This document shows, piece after piece, positions 29,271 to 37,970 of a stretch of 40,192 bases of DNA. The first letter of the stretch is position 1, and the number at the start of each line of letters is the position of its first letter. The notes under the pieces were generated by a model. That model saw only the letters and a program-made list of their open reading frames with translations. It searched no databases and was not told where the DNA came from. A program made the translations under genes and the position numbers. Source of the DNA: Strigomonas culicis (Eukaryota > Euglenozoa > Kinetoplastea > Trypanosomatida > Trypanosomatidae); the NCBI GenBank assembly GCA_000482145.1, contig AUXH01000110.1, positions 1-40,192 of the forward strand. The letters are read 5' to 3'.

Positions 29271-29580
29271 AAGAAGAGTAATTCTGTTTTTCTTTGGATC
29301 TTTAAAAAAACGAAATGAGAAAGGAAGAGGTGCATCGTGTCATTGGTGTGTTGGCTTCTCTCTCACACACTCTCTTGTCCGACCACACGCGTTCCCATAA
29401 GAACAACACTACTAATAATACAACAATAAATGAGGATAATCATAAGTGCAGTTACTATTGTTATAATCGCTATTAATTAGAGAAACAAAAATAGTAGTAT
29501 GTGTACAGATCGAATAGATAAAAATGCACCGTTAACGAAACGCACGGGTCCTTCTAGTATTGTCCCTCGTGTCATTGTCG
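29271..29580 (-). other. 3' untranslated region of the CRK9-like gene
   Basis: About 310 bases of AT-rich spacer with a purine-rich stretch near 29305-29330 that could serve as the polypyrimidine tract of the CX9C gene. Nothing else was seen. Confidence 0.5.
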
Positions 29581-31953
29581 TCAGTCATCCATGTCCATAT
29601 TGGCGTTCAGCTTTATCTGCTCCGCCGCGGAGTCCACCGCACTCTCCTTCAGTGAGTGGCGCCGGTGCGGCCGCTCGCGGCGTACGCCCTCTCCCTCCCC
29701 CTCCTCGTCCTCCCCGCTGCTGCTGCTGCTCAGCAGGGTGGTCGGGTGGTCGTCCCCGGCCGCCACGGCCGGCGCGTCGGCGCCACGGGCCTCGTGGCGG
29801 AGGACGGCGAGCGGCGGCGAGGCAAAGTCGTCGCTGTCGCCGTCGGCTGCGACGGCGCGCACCTGCACCAGCGGCGGCGGCGGCGTGCGGCTGCCGGGCG
29901 CGGCTTCGACCGCGGCCACCGGCGCCGGCGGCAGCCCCGGCACCGCGGAGGACGGCAGCGGCGCCAGCAGCTCCGCGCGCGCGCAGGGCGCCGGGGCCTC
30001 ACTGAAGAAGGGGTGCCGCAGGATCTCCTCGGCGGAGATGCGCTCCTTCGGGTTCCAGCGCAGCATGCGGGAGAGCAGGTCGAAGCCGCTCTCCGTCATG
30101 ACGGCCGCATCCCGACTGACCGGCCGCGCGCCCGCCGCGGGGAAGAAGAGGTCGCGCAGGCGGCTCACCGGTCGGTGGTGCGGCAGCTCCCGCAGCAGCC
30201 GCACCGCCTCCGGCAGCTGATAGAGCCCCGGGAACTGCGCCTCCGTCGGGTAGCCGAGCACGTCGCAGAGCGCGTGGAAGTGCTCTGTCTCGCTCATCGC
30301 CTTAAAGAGCGGCCGCTTGAGAAACAGCTCCGCAAAGATGCAGCCGACGGACCAGACGTCGAGCTTATGCGAGTAGTCGTACAGGTGGAAGTAAATCTCC
30401 GGCGCGCGGTACATGAGCGTCACCACGGTCGGCGTCATCGCGACGCCTTCCTTGTAGAAGCGTGCGAGGCCAAAGTCGCACAGCTTCACAAAGCCGCTCT
30501 TGTCAATAAGCACGTTCGACGTCTTGAGATCGCGATGCAGAATGCGGTGCGCGTGGAGAAAGAAGAGCCCGTTCACCATCTGGTAGAGAATCGTCTTGAT
30601 TTTCTGCAGCAACCGCACCGGGGCCTCCGGGTGTGTGTTGTAGCTGCTGATGTGGAAGAGCGGCACGCGCGTCTGCGGGTGGCAGCAGAGCATATAGTCC
30701 TTGAGGTCGAAGGAGCAGTAGTCCATGACAAGAAACACATCCTTCACGTTCTCGTTGTAGTACACGCGACTCGTGTGGCCGTGCGGGTGCCGCTGGTCCG
30801 TCGTCGTCACTTTGCGCTTCCGCAGCGGGTTCTTGATGAAGAGAAAGTTTGGGTCGCGGTTCGTGTAGTACGTCCAGAACCAGTGCGTCCGCCGGTCCTT
30901 CCCGTAGTCCTGCTGCATCCGCAGCGGGTCGAAAAAGCCGCCGCGGTGCTCCTTGGGCGGCTCCTGCGGCAGCAGCCCGCGAATGCCGGGCACCGCCGTC
31001 AGCGGCACGAGCGTCTCCGGCGGCGGCGGCGGCGGCGGTGTGGTACGCGCCGGCCGCCTCTCCTTGTCGACCTCCTCCGCGGCGGCGGTGGCGGCGTCCG
31101 TCACGGCGGCGCGCAGCCCGCGCACCCGGTCCCGCGCCTCCGCGGCGAGGCCCTCGCCGGCGTTCAGCAGCACGAGCTCCGCGGCTCGCAGAAGGTTGGG
31201 GTGGTGCAGGCGGAGGAGAATGTCGAACTCGCGCAGCACGTACGGCGGGAAGCCGATCTGCGAGTCCTCCAGCCACTGCTTCTTGATGTGCTTCAGCGCG
31301 TGCTTCTGCCGCCGCCCCGCGTCGTCGCTCGCGTAGGCGCTGAACACGACGCCGTAGACGCCCTGCGCTATCTTCGCGTCGCGCGTGAAGTGGTGCACGT
31401 CGCGGCAGGCGGCTCGCTCGCGGCCGTGCACATCCACCGCGGCGGCCGCGCAGTCGGCGCGGTAGGCCTCGTCCTCCAGCAGTGGGGCCGCGGCCGCCGC
31501 CGCCGCGCGCGCCGCGGCCGCGGGCCACCCCTGCATGTGCGCGGCAATGAGAGGGCACAGCGTGTCCGCGAGCGTCCGCGGGGCCTCCGGCGCCTCCCGC
31601 TCGCGCTTCCGCTCGCCCGGCGCGGACCGGTCGAAGCGGTCGGCGACCGCGGCAAGCACCGCGGCGGCGTCACGCGCGGTGAAGGGCGCGGCGAGGGGGT
31701 CTGTCGCCGCGTCGCGGTACTGCAGCGTCAGGTGCGGGTCTGCCGCAAAGGTCGGCTTCGGCGCCGCCTCCGGCGCCGGCGCGGGCGGGGGTGGGGCGCC
31801 ACCTGCGGACGGACCGGGGTGGGGTGCCTCCGCCGCGCTCGCGGTACGGGTGGCGGCAGCAGCGGCTGTTGCCCTCTCCCGCTGCTCCTGCTGTTTGAGG
31901 AGGGCCTGTTCCTTGAGGCGCCGCATGCGCTCTAAGAGGTCGTTGGACGGCAT
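29581..31953 (-). CDS. CRK9: CRK9-like cyclin-dependent kinase with catalytic-domain insertion
   Basis: 790 residues from the chosen start. Kinase landmarks are intact: glycine loop AQGVYGVV (196-203), Lys221 (HALKHIK), Glu242, HRDLKTSN (473-480, Asp475), DFG (493-495), Thr507 in the position of CDK2 Thr160, YRAPE, and LDVWSVGCIFAE. The cyclin-binding helix reads PPYVLRE in place of PSTAIRE. About 140 extra residues lie between that helix and the hinge (about 264-403), including a Pro run and a conserved-looking HWFWTYYTNRDPNFLFIKNP stretch. A 190-residue Ala/Pro-rich N-terminus precedes the kinase and a 135-residue acidic Ser-rich tail follows. Known: T. brucei CRK9 supports RPB1 phosphorylation and spliced-leader trans-splicing. 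Its gene lies near MRE11 and TryS as I recall, which supports the name. An in-frame ATG at 32046 would add 31 residues with AT-rich codons, so MPSNDLL at 31953 is preferred. Confidence 0.85.
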   Translation of the reverse strand: MPSNDLLERMRRLKEQALLKQQEQRERATAAAAATRTASAAEAPHPGPSAGGAPPPPAPAPEAAPKPTFAADPHLTLQYRDAATDPLAAPFTARDAAAVLAAVADRFDRSAPGERKREREAPEAPRTLADTLCPLIAAHMQGWPAAAARAAAAAAAPLLEDEAYRADCAAAAVDVHGRERAACRDVHHFTRDAKIAQGVYGVVFSAYASDDAGRRQKHALKHIKKQWLEDSQIGFPPYVLREFDILLRLHHPNLLRAAELVLLNAGEGLAAEARDRVRGLRAAVTDAATAAAEEVDKERRPARTTPPPPPPPETLVPLTAVPGIRGLLPQEPPKEHRGGFFDPLRMQQDYGKDRRTHWFWTYYTNRDPNFLFIKNPLRKRKVTTTDQRHPHGHTSRVYYNENVKDVFLVMDYCSFDLKDYMLCCHPQTRVPLFHISSYNTHPEAPVRLLQKIKTILYQMVNGLFFLHAHRILHRDLKTSNVLIDKSGFVKLCDFGLARFYKEGVAMTPTVVTLMYRAPEIYFHLYDYSHKLDVWSVGCIFAELFLKRPLFKAMSETEHFHALCDVLGYPTEAQFPGLYQLPEAVRLLRELPHHRPVSRLRDLFFPAAGARPVSRDAAVMTESGFDLLSRMLRWNPKERISAEEILRHPFFSEAPAPCARAELLAPLPSSAVPGLPPAPVAAVEAAPGSRTPPPPLVQVRAVAADGDSDDFASPPLAVLRHEARGADAPAVAAGDDHPTTLLSSSSSGEDEEGEGEGVRRERPHRRHSLKESAVDSAAEQIKLNANMDMDD

Positions 31954-32056
31954 GCCGAGATGCCAAGGAAAGGAGGCGGATCTATCTATTCCAATTGGAG
32001 TTCGCGTCTTTTGTTTATCGGACGACACGATATGTATACGCAACAATAAATAGATG

Positions 32057-32059
<3 letters not shown>

Positions 32060-32095
<36 letters not shown>
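32060..32095. repeat. TA dinucleotide microsatellite, about 17 units
   Basis: An uninterrupted alternating TA run about 107 bases above the CRK9-like start. It lies between that ATG and the strongest splice signal, so it would sit in the 5' leader of the mRNA if that acceptor is used. Confidence 0.9.
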
Positions 32096-32096
<1 letters not shown>

Positions 32097-32112
32097 AAAA
32101 GAACTCTAGGAC

Positions 32113-32157
32113 CTTGACAAGAGAGAAGGAAGACAGAGGGAAAGAGAAAAGAAAGAT
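32113..32157 (-). promoter_or_regulatory. Predicted trans-splice acceptor for the CRK9-like gene
   Basis: The best C/T tract in this spacer on the minus strand (plus 32121-32157) is followed by TTGTCAAG with AG at plus 32113-32114. The leader would be about 160 bases and would contain the TA repeat and the in-frame ATG at 32046. An acceptor nearer the gene is possible. Confidence 0.4.
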
Positions 32158-32421
32158 TGTTCACATTTTTGTTTGGCTACAAAGGTGTGGTAGGAAGAAG
32201 AAAGAAAAAAAGAATGATACGTGCTGAGACGAATACAGGTATATGTAGACAATGGGGAAAAAGGGGGTGTTTCTAATAATGATAATAATAATGACAATAA
32301 CAAAGATACAAGGTACATTTCAAAATCATAACAATATACATCTTCATGCAATAGCTTTCTATGTACATAAACTTCACATTTTTTTTTGTTTCTAACTCGC
32401 GCGCCCTCCATCCTTCTTCTG

Positions 32422-32460
32422 ATACTCTAACAAGGGTGTTCATCACCCTTGTTAGAGTAT
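32422..32460. repeat. Perfect 17-bp inverted repeat, 5-base loop
   Basis: Arms 32422-32438 and 32444-32460 are exact reverse complements (ATACTCTAACAAGGGTG) around TTCAT. It lies about 30 bases past the AK7-like stop on the coding strand, so it should form a stem-loop in that gene's 3' UTR. A smaller hairpin (AAGGG, loop CGTAT, CCCTT) abuts it at 32462-32476. Confidence 0.9.
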
Positions 32461-32491
32461 GAAGGGCGTATCCCTTTTTCTTTTACTTTTT

Positions 32492-35400
32492 TTACAAACT
32501 GGTCATGCGCTTATGCTTGAAGAGTAGGTCTGCCAGGAAGCTCACGGGCGCCTCCGGCCGCTGCCGCACGACCTCCGCCATGAGCGGCGTCAGGCTCGGC
32601 AGCACGTACTCCATCAGGTACTTCTCCGTCGGCAGGCCGACGAGCGCGCGGAGGTGCGGCACGACCTCCTCGCCGAGCTGCACCGCGCGCAGCTGCCGCC
32701 GCTCCCGCTCGATCTGCGCCGCCTCCTGCTCATTTGCCTGCTGCTGCAGTGTCGCCTCCTGATCCATGAGCTGCCGCAGCCGGCTCACCTCCGAGGCCTT
32801 GATGGGGCTGGGGCTGCCGCCCGCGGCCTCCGCTGGCGCGCCACCGCCCTGCGCGTCGAGCGCGGCCAGCAGGCACAGCGCCTCCGACACGTGCGGCGGC
32901 CCGAAGGGCTGCGGCGCGGGGAGCGTGCCGCTCTCGACGAGCGACAGCGCGAGATCGCGAAACGTCGTGGCGGGCGACGCCGCGGCCGCCGGCGGCCCCG
33001 CGGAGGGGCCGAGCGCGGCGGCGAGGCTCTCGCTGTGAAGGTTACTATGGTGCGCCGCCGTCGCCATGCGGGCGCCGGCGGCGGTGGTGGCGGGTGCCGG
33101 CAGGCCCTCCAGCGCGAGCGGCTCGTGGCGCAGCACCGCCTGCCGCAGCAGTGCCGTCGCCAGCGCGGGGCCGTCCACGCTGGCATCGAAGAAGACCTCC
33201 GCCGCCGCGCCGCGGCGGTGGCGTCGCCGCAGCTGCGCGGTGGCGACGGCGGCCGCGGTGCGCGACGCCTCCTCCCACCACTCCACCTCGCGCTGCAGCG
33301 CCGCCGCGTTGCGGGGCGGCGACTTCAGCACGACGCAGCTCGCCGCGCGGCGCGTGGTCGGCCAGCCGCCGCCGAGCGCCGCCTCCTCCCCCCCCTCCGC
33401 CGCCGCCGCGTCCTCGCCCTCGAGCGCGGCGGCGGAGAACAGCGGCTCGTAGGCAACCCGCGCGCGCGCGGTGGTCACGCCGACGGCCGGGGCGGTCAGC
33501 ACCGTCTGGTACCACGACGGCAGCGAGCGCGTCGGCGGCGCGTCGGCCGTCGCGGGGGCCTCCCCCCCGCCGCCGCCGGCGCCCGCGGTGGAGGCGGAGA
33601 AGAGACTCGCGTTCTTCCCGACGGCGGGAACCGCGCTGCCGGCGAGCACGGCACCCGCGTCGCCGCCCTGGCTCGGTAAGGCAAAGTGCCGCTTGTACAG
33701 CTGCAGCTGCTCGTAGAAGCCCTGGAGCGCGGCCGGCAGCAGCGGGCCGGTGGTGGGGGCGGCGGCGCTGTACTGCGCGAGCAGCACGCCGGCGCGGGTC
33801 TGCAGCACCTTATCGCTGTCCTGGATGAGGACGACGTACTGCGGGAATTTCTCCTCCGACACGGGGCAGAGCACCGCGGCGGGGTCCGCCTCCTCGAGCT
33901 CCTGGTCGTCGTCGGCCTCCGCCTCTGCGTCCATCTCGGCCGCCTCCACGGCGGTCGGCGGCGGCCGCTCCCGCCGCCGGCCGCGGCCCGCCGCCGTCCC
34001 TGCTGCGCGCAGCCGCGCGAGCAGCCGCGGGTGGCGCTGGAGCCACTGCAGCCGCGCGTCGACGAGCGCCTTCGCGGACGGCGCGGCGGCGGCGGCGGCG
34101 GCGGCGCCGTCCGCGAAGGTGACGAGCGGCAAGCGCCGCTGCTTGAGGATGAAGGCCTCCAGCACCGCGCGCTCCTCGTTCGCGAGGTCGCGCCAATTGA
34201 GGAAGGGGAAGTGCTCGTCGTACGGCGGCGGCACATCCGCGACCTGCCGCGGCGGCAGCCGCCGCCGCCGCCGCCGCTCGTTCGCGAAGTCGCCGCCCGC
34301 GCCGTCCGCCTCGTCGTTCTCATTCTCGTTCTCCTCCTCCTCGTCGCGGTGGTAGAGCAGCAGCGCCTGGCGCACGGTGGTCGGGAAGTCCAGCAGCACG
34401 TACCCCTTGTTGCGGCAGTCCGCGTGGCGCAGCCGCCAGCGCACAAAGCAGGCGAGGGCTTCATCCATGTAGGCCTCCGGCGGCGCGCTGACGATCTCGT
34501 CAGCCGCGGACGGCGGCGCGGCGCACTTCGCGAGGATGCCCTCGACCGTGTCGTCGTCGTCGTCCTCCGCCGGGCTATCCTCCGCCTCCTCGTCCTCCGC
34601 GGCCTCTTCACCCTCCTCGCCCTCCTCGTCATCGTCGTCCGCCTGTGCCTGACTCTTCCTCTTCGCCGCGGCGGCCTCGCGCTCGGCGCGCTGCCGCTCC
34701 TCCTCCTCCTCCTCCTGGCGGCGCGGCAGCACCTGCCGCATGGACAGCGCGCGCCGCGCGAGGCGGTACGCGCCGCGCAGCTCCTTCACCCGCGCGAGCT
34801 CACTCTGGTCCACCTCGCGGATGAGCTCGCGCGCCTGCTTGTGGGCGTGGGTGACGCGGCGCACCGGCGCCTCGCCGTCCGCGCCCTCGTCCTCCTCGTC
34901 CAGCTCCTCCTCGTCCTCGAGCAGTGCCTCGTCCGTGTCCTCCTCCTCCAGCTCCTCGTCCAGCTCCTCCTCTGCGGCGGCCTCGTTCTCTTCCTCCTCC
35001 GGCGGCGGGTCGTCCTCCGCGGCGTAGCCGAGCACGTAGCGCTCCGTCACCACCTCCGCCGCGGGGCGGTAGGCGCGCGGCGCGCCGCCCTCCTGCCCCT
35101 CCGCGCCGCGCGCGGCCTCGTCCTCGGAGAAGTCCGACACGGAGGAAACGTCGCCGTCCGCGCCGTGGGCGCGCCGCTGCCGCGGGTCGTCCTCCTCGTC
35201 CTCCTCGTCCTCCTCCTCCTCCCTCCCCTCGCGTTGGCTCTCCCGGAGCGCGCGGGCCTTCTCCGCCGCCTCCGCGAGACGGGGGCGCCTGCGGCGCGCG
35301 GCGGCCCGCTCACGCCGCCGCTGCAGCCGGCGGACGAGCAGTGCGTGAAGCTCCGCGCGGAGGTCGCGCGCGTGCTGCTCGTAGGCGGCCGTCATCGCCG

Positions 35401-37174
35401 GCAGCGTCAGCAGCGGCGCGTCGTAGAGCTGCGCGAGGCTCGCGGCGAGCGCCTCCTTGCCGGAGAGCGGCGGGCCGGCGACCGCCGCGCGGAAGGGCTC
35501 CCCCGCGCTCGCCGCGCCGGCGCCGGCGCCGGCGCCCAGCGCGCGGCTGAAGTCGAACACGACCTTGTCGATCGCCTCCACGAAGCCGTCGACCGCCGTC
35601 CAGTTCTCCTCCGCGTGGAGCTCGAGCACCTCGCCGGGCTCCGTCTGCAGGTCGGTCAGGAAGTAGTCCAGCAGCGAGGACGGCAGCGCGGCCGCCGGCC
35701 CGGCGTTCGCGTCGCGGAAGAGATATTGCAGCTGCAGCTGCGTCAGCGACGGGGTGCGCGTTGCGTCCTGGATGTGCACGAGCTCGATCGACGTCTCCGG
35801 CCGCTTTCGCGCATCCGGCACCGCGACGGCGTCATCCGCGAAGTGCACGTGCCCCTGGTGCACGTAGTAGTACGCCGCGCGCGGCTGGTCGCCCGCGTCG
35901 AGGGCGGGTGGCAGCGGCGGCAGCGGCGCCGGCCGCACGCAGCCACCGAGCTGCGTCGTGACCGCCTCGAGCAGCTGCCGCTGCGTCACCTGGCCGCGGT
36001 CGACCGCGAGCCAGTAACGGCGCTCGCGCACCGCGTAGCTGTCGCCGAGCTGGAAGACGATCGCCGCAAGGTCGTCCACGTGGATCATCGGGATGCGGTT
36101 GTCGCCGCAGCCGTAGAGGTAGAGCGGACGCTGCGCCTGCGCATCGCGCAGGAGGGTCTGAAGCGGCCCCTCGCCGCGGCCGTACGGCACGCCGGCGAAC
36201 ACGACATAGGTGTGCAGCGACCCCGAGTTGGCGTGCTTCACCAGATGCTCCAGCAGCTTCCAGTGCTGGTAGCGCGGGTGCGGCACGCGGTCCGCGTAGT
36301 CGTCCTCCGTGAAGGTCTTGCGGGGCGCCAGGGCCACCTCGTCGTACTTGTCCACGCCGAGGAGCAGCTCCGTCGCGGCCAGCGCGGCCGCAGCGGCCGC
36401 GGCCGTGTTGAGGCTGACGCTGTTGTTGGGGTCCGTCGTCGCGAGGGCCTCCACCACGTCGGGCGGCAGGCGCGGGTAGCGGCGCTCAATGTCGCGGAGG
36501 TGGGCGGGGAGGGGCTCGTTGTCCTCGTTGTCCTCGAGGAACTCATCGCGCTCCTTCTCCAGCGCCTCGCGCTTCGCGTTTCGGGCGCGCGCACGCTCGG
36601 CCACCACCGTGTAGGACCACGTCAGCAGGGACGACACGAGTACGAAGGTTTTCTCCACATCGTAGTGGCTGCCGAGCAGCACCTTGATGGCGCACTCCGC
36701 CTCGAACGAGTCCTCCTCGCCCTCGAGGGCCGCGACAACGACGTCGTGCTCCAGCAGCAGCCGGCAGAAGGTGGCGGGGTCGTCGTTGTGCGACGGCAGC
36801 ACGTGGTGCACGGCGGCGGCGAGGGCGGCAGGCATGAGCACCGTTGCCCCGTCGCCGCTGCCGTCTGCTTCGTGCGCGAGCGCGACGCTCTCCTTGACGG
36901 TGAGCGGCACGGCCTTGGGCTGCGCGCCGCCCACGGGGAGGTCCACCGCCGTGCGCACCAGCAGCACCGTGTCGCAGTGATCGCCCAGCGCGGTGCCCGT
37001 AGGGGTGGCCTTCGTCTTGCTGCTCCGCTTCTGCGTCTTCGTGGTGCGCGAGACGTGGTTGTCTTGCCGCTTACAGAGCGTCACGCTCACTTCGTACTCG
37101 CTCGTTGAAAAGAAGGTCTTGGCGACATGGGTGCCCACAAACGTGTCGCCATTGAGGATAAGCACACGTTTCAT
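32492..37174 (-). CDS. AK7: AK7-like adenylate kinase (epimerase-like, adenylate kinase and DPY-30 domains)
   Basis: 1560 residues, against about 720 for human AK7. Domains in order: an N-terminal Rossmann/epimerase-like region (VLILNGDTFVGTHVAK at the start; FAGVPYGRGEGP and IPMIHVDDLAAIVF near 320-375); an adenylate kinase core with P-loop GPPLSGKEA (Lys573), CRNKGYVLLDFPTT (920-933) and a YVVLIQDSDKVL segment near 1115; and a C-terminal DPY-30 motif (about 1515-1556, YLMEYVLPSLTPLMAEVV). Between the P-loop and the second core motif lies about 350 residues of insertion, rich in Glu and Asp from about 650 to 870. Further Ala/Gly-rich inserts occur near 1180-1450. Known: AK7 is a ciliary protein needed for axoneme assembly and motility, and DPY-30 motifs dock to axonemal partners. 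Inferred: a flagellar nucleotide-balancing enzyme. Whether the core is active cannot be judged from motifs alone. Confidence 0.85.
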   Translation of the reverse strand: MKRVLILNGDTFVGTHVAKTFFSTSEYEVSVTLCKRQDNHVSRTTKTQKRSSKTKATPTGTALGDHCDTVLLVRTAVDLPVGGAQPKAVPLTVKESVALAHEADGSGDGATVLMPAALAAAVHHVLPSHNDDPATFCRLLLEHDVVVAALEGEEDSFEAECAIKVLLGSHYDVEKTFVLVSSLLTWSYTVVAERARARNAKREALEKERDEFLEDNEDNEPLPAHLRDIERRYPRLPPDVVEALATTDPNNSVSLNTAAAAAAALAATELLLGVDKYDEVALAPRKTFTEDDYADRVPHPRYQHWKLLEHLVKHANSGSLHTYVVFAGVPYGRGEGPLQTLLRDAQAQRPLYLYGCGDNRIPMIHVDDLAAIVFQLGDSYAVRERRYWLAVDRGQVTQRQLLEAVTTQLGGCVRPAPLPPLPPALDAGDQPRAAYYYVHQGHVHFADDAVAVPDARKRPETSIELVHIQDATRTPSLTQLQLQYLFRDANAGPAAALPSSLLDYFLTDLQTEPGEVLELHAEENWTAVDGFVEAIDKVVFDFSRALGAGAGAGAASAGEPFRAAVAGPPLSGKEALAASLAQLYDAPLLTLPAMTAAYEQHARDLRAELHALLVRRLQRRRERAAARRRRPRLAEAAEKARALRESQREGREEEEDEEDEEDDPRQRRAHGADGDVSSVSDFSEDEAARGAEGQEGGAPRAYRPAAEVVTERYVLGYAAEDDPPPEEEENEAAAEEELDEELEEEDTDEALLEDEEELDEEDEGADGEAPVRRVTHAHKQARELIREVDQSELARVKELRGAYRLARRALSMRQVLPRRQEEEEEERQRAEREAAAAKRKSQAQADDDDEEGEEGEEAAEDEEAEDSPAEDDDDDTVEGILAKCAAPPSAADEIVSAPPEAYMDEALACFVRWRLRHADCRNKGYVLLDFPTTVRQALLLYHRDEEEENENENDEADGAGGDFANERRRRRRLPPRQVADVPPPYDEHFPFLNWRDLANEERAVLEAFILKQRRLPLVTFADGAAAAAAAAPSAKALVDARLQWLQRHPRLLARLRAAGTAAGRGRRRERPPPTAVEAAEMDAEAEADDDQELEEADPAAVLCPVSEEKFPQYVVLIQDSDKVLQTRAGVLLAQYSAAAPTTGPLLPAALQGFYEQLQLYKRHFALPSQGGDAGAVLAGSAVPAVGKNASLFSASTAGAGGGGGEAPATADAPPTRSLPSWYQTVLTAPAVGVTTARARVAYEPLFSAAALEGEDAAAAEGGEEAALGGGWPTTRRAASCVVLKSPPRNAAALQREVEWWEEASRTAAAVATAQLRRRHRRGAAAEVFFDASVDGPALATALLRQAVLRHEPLALEGLPAPATTAAGARMATAAHHSNLHSESLAAALGPSAGPPAAAASPATTFRDLALSLVESGTLPAPQPFGPPHVSEALCLLAALDAQGGGAPAEAAGGSPSPIKASEVSRLRQLMDQEATLQQQANEQEAAQIERERRQLRAVQLGEEVVPHLRALVGLPTEKYLMEYVLPSLTPLMAEVVRQRPEAPVSFLADLLFKHKRMTSL

Positions 37175-37245
37175 GGGCTCTTTTCGGTTTCTTTTGCTTT
37201 CTTCTTTGGCTACTCTAAAAAAAATTCTAGTTGTTGTTTTTGTTG

Positions 37246-37284
37246 CTTACGAAAAGGAACGAAAAAGGGTACGGAGAGAACATG
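37246..37284 (-). promoter_or_regulatory. Predicted trans-splice acceptor for the AK7-like gene
   Basis: A pyrimidine-rich tract on the minus strand (plus 37250-37284) is followed by CGTAAG with AG at plus 37246-37247. The leader is about 72 bases. Confidence 0.5.
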
Positions 37285-37289
37285 TATAA

Positions 37290-37292
<3 letters not shown>

Positions 37293-37320
<28 letters not shown>
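37293..37320. repeat. GT dinucleotide microsatellite, 14 units
   Basis: Fourteen uninterrupted GT units on the plus strand (AC on the transcribed sense), just above the AK7-like polypyrimidine tract. Confidence 0.9.
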
Positions 37321-37323
<3 letters not shown>

Positions 37324-37970
37324 CACGCAAAGGCACCAGGAAACTGTTCTGAACAGAGGCATGGTCACATTTGCCTTGGTTTTAGTCTGATTCTTTTTTT
37401 TAAAGAGGAAAAAAACACAATCGAAAGAAAGAAAAGGGACAAAAAGAAAATATACATCATTTCTTCTTTTCTTTTTAAAATTATTCCGCTTCTATTCATT
37501 TCTCCTCTTCACATGATGATAATTTTGTTTGCTTGTTTACATGCGTGATAGCATCTCACTTCTATCATTTTTTTTTCTTTCTGTTTTGTTTTGTTTTGGT
37601 TTTTTCTTTGTTCTTCTTCTAATAATAATACCATTTTTTTTTTCGGGGGTTCACTTCGCACCACCACCTCACCTCTAAAAAATGCTGTTTTCAGAGACAG
37701 CAAATTCGTAAAAGAAAAAAGAAAAGAAAAAAGGAATGCAATAAAATGGTCAGGAATCATACAAAGACATTTACATAACAGTATCGACTAAAACCCAGAA
37801 AAAGAAGAAGGAAACCAAAAGGGGAACAAAAAAAAAGTAAAACGCGAGAGTGACGACATAAAGAAAAACAAAAGTATTTCTCATAATAATAATAATACCA
37901 ACAAAAAAAAAAGGCATTCTATGTATGTTGTTGGTTTCTTTTTACTTTTTATTCTCTTTTTTCGTCAGTT
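37321..37970 (-). other. 3' untranslated region of the IFT43-like gene
   Basis: About 650 bases of AT-rich DNA with A/T homopolymers and AAT repeats near 37620-37628 and 37885-37895. Frames within it are Lys/Phe-rich and not gene-like. No RNA gene was recognised. Confidence 0.55.

Larger units (their letters stand above)
31954..32491 (-). other. Intergenic region between the AK7-like and CRK9-like genes
   Basis: 538 bases. From the AK7-like stop it holds a small and a large hairpin, AT-rich 3' UTR, the CRK9-like splice signal and the TA repeat, each entered separately. A minus-strand frame at 32106-32411 is Ser/Leu/Phe-rich and was not called. Confidence 0.6.

Noticed and set aside
29656..31935. 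759-codon plus-strand frame opposite the CRK9-like kinase
   Set aside because: Antisense of a complete kinase domain; long only because of GC-rich codons.
33686..37108. 1140-codon plus-strand frame opposite the AK7-like gene
   Set aside because: A shadow of the GC3-biased coding strand: Arg/Val/Leu/His-rich without domains, while the minus strand holds clear AK7 motifs.
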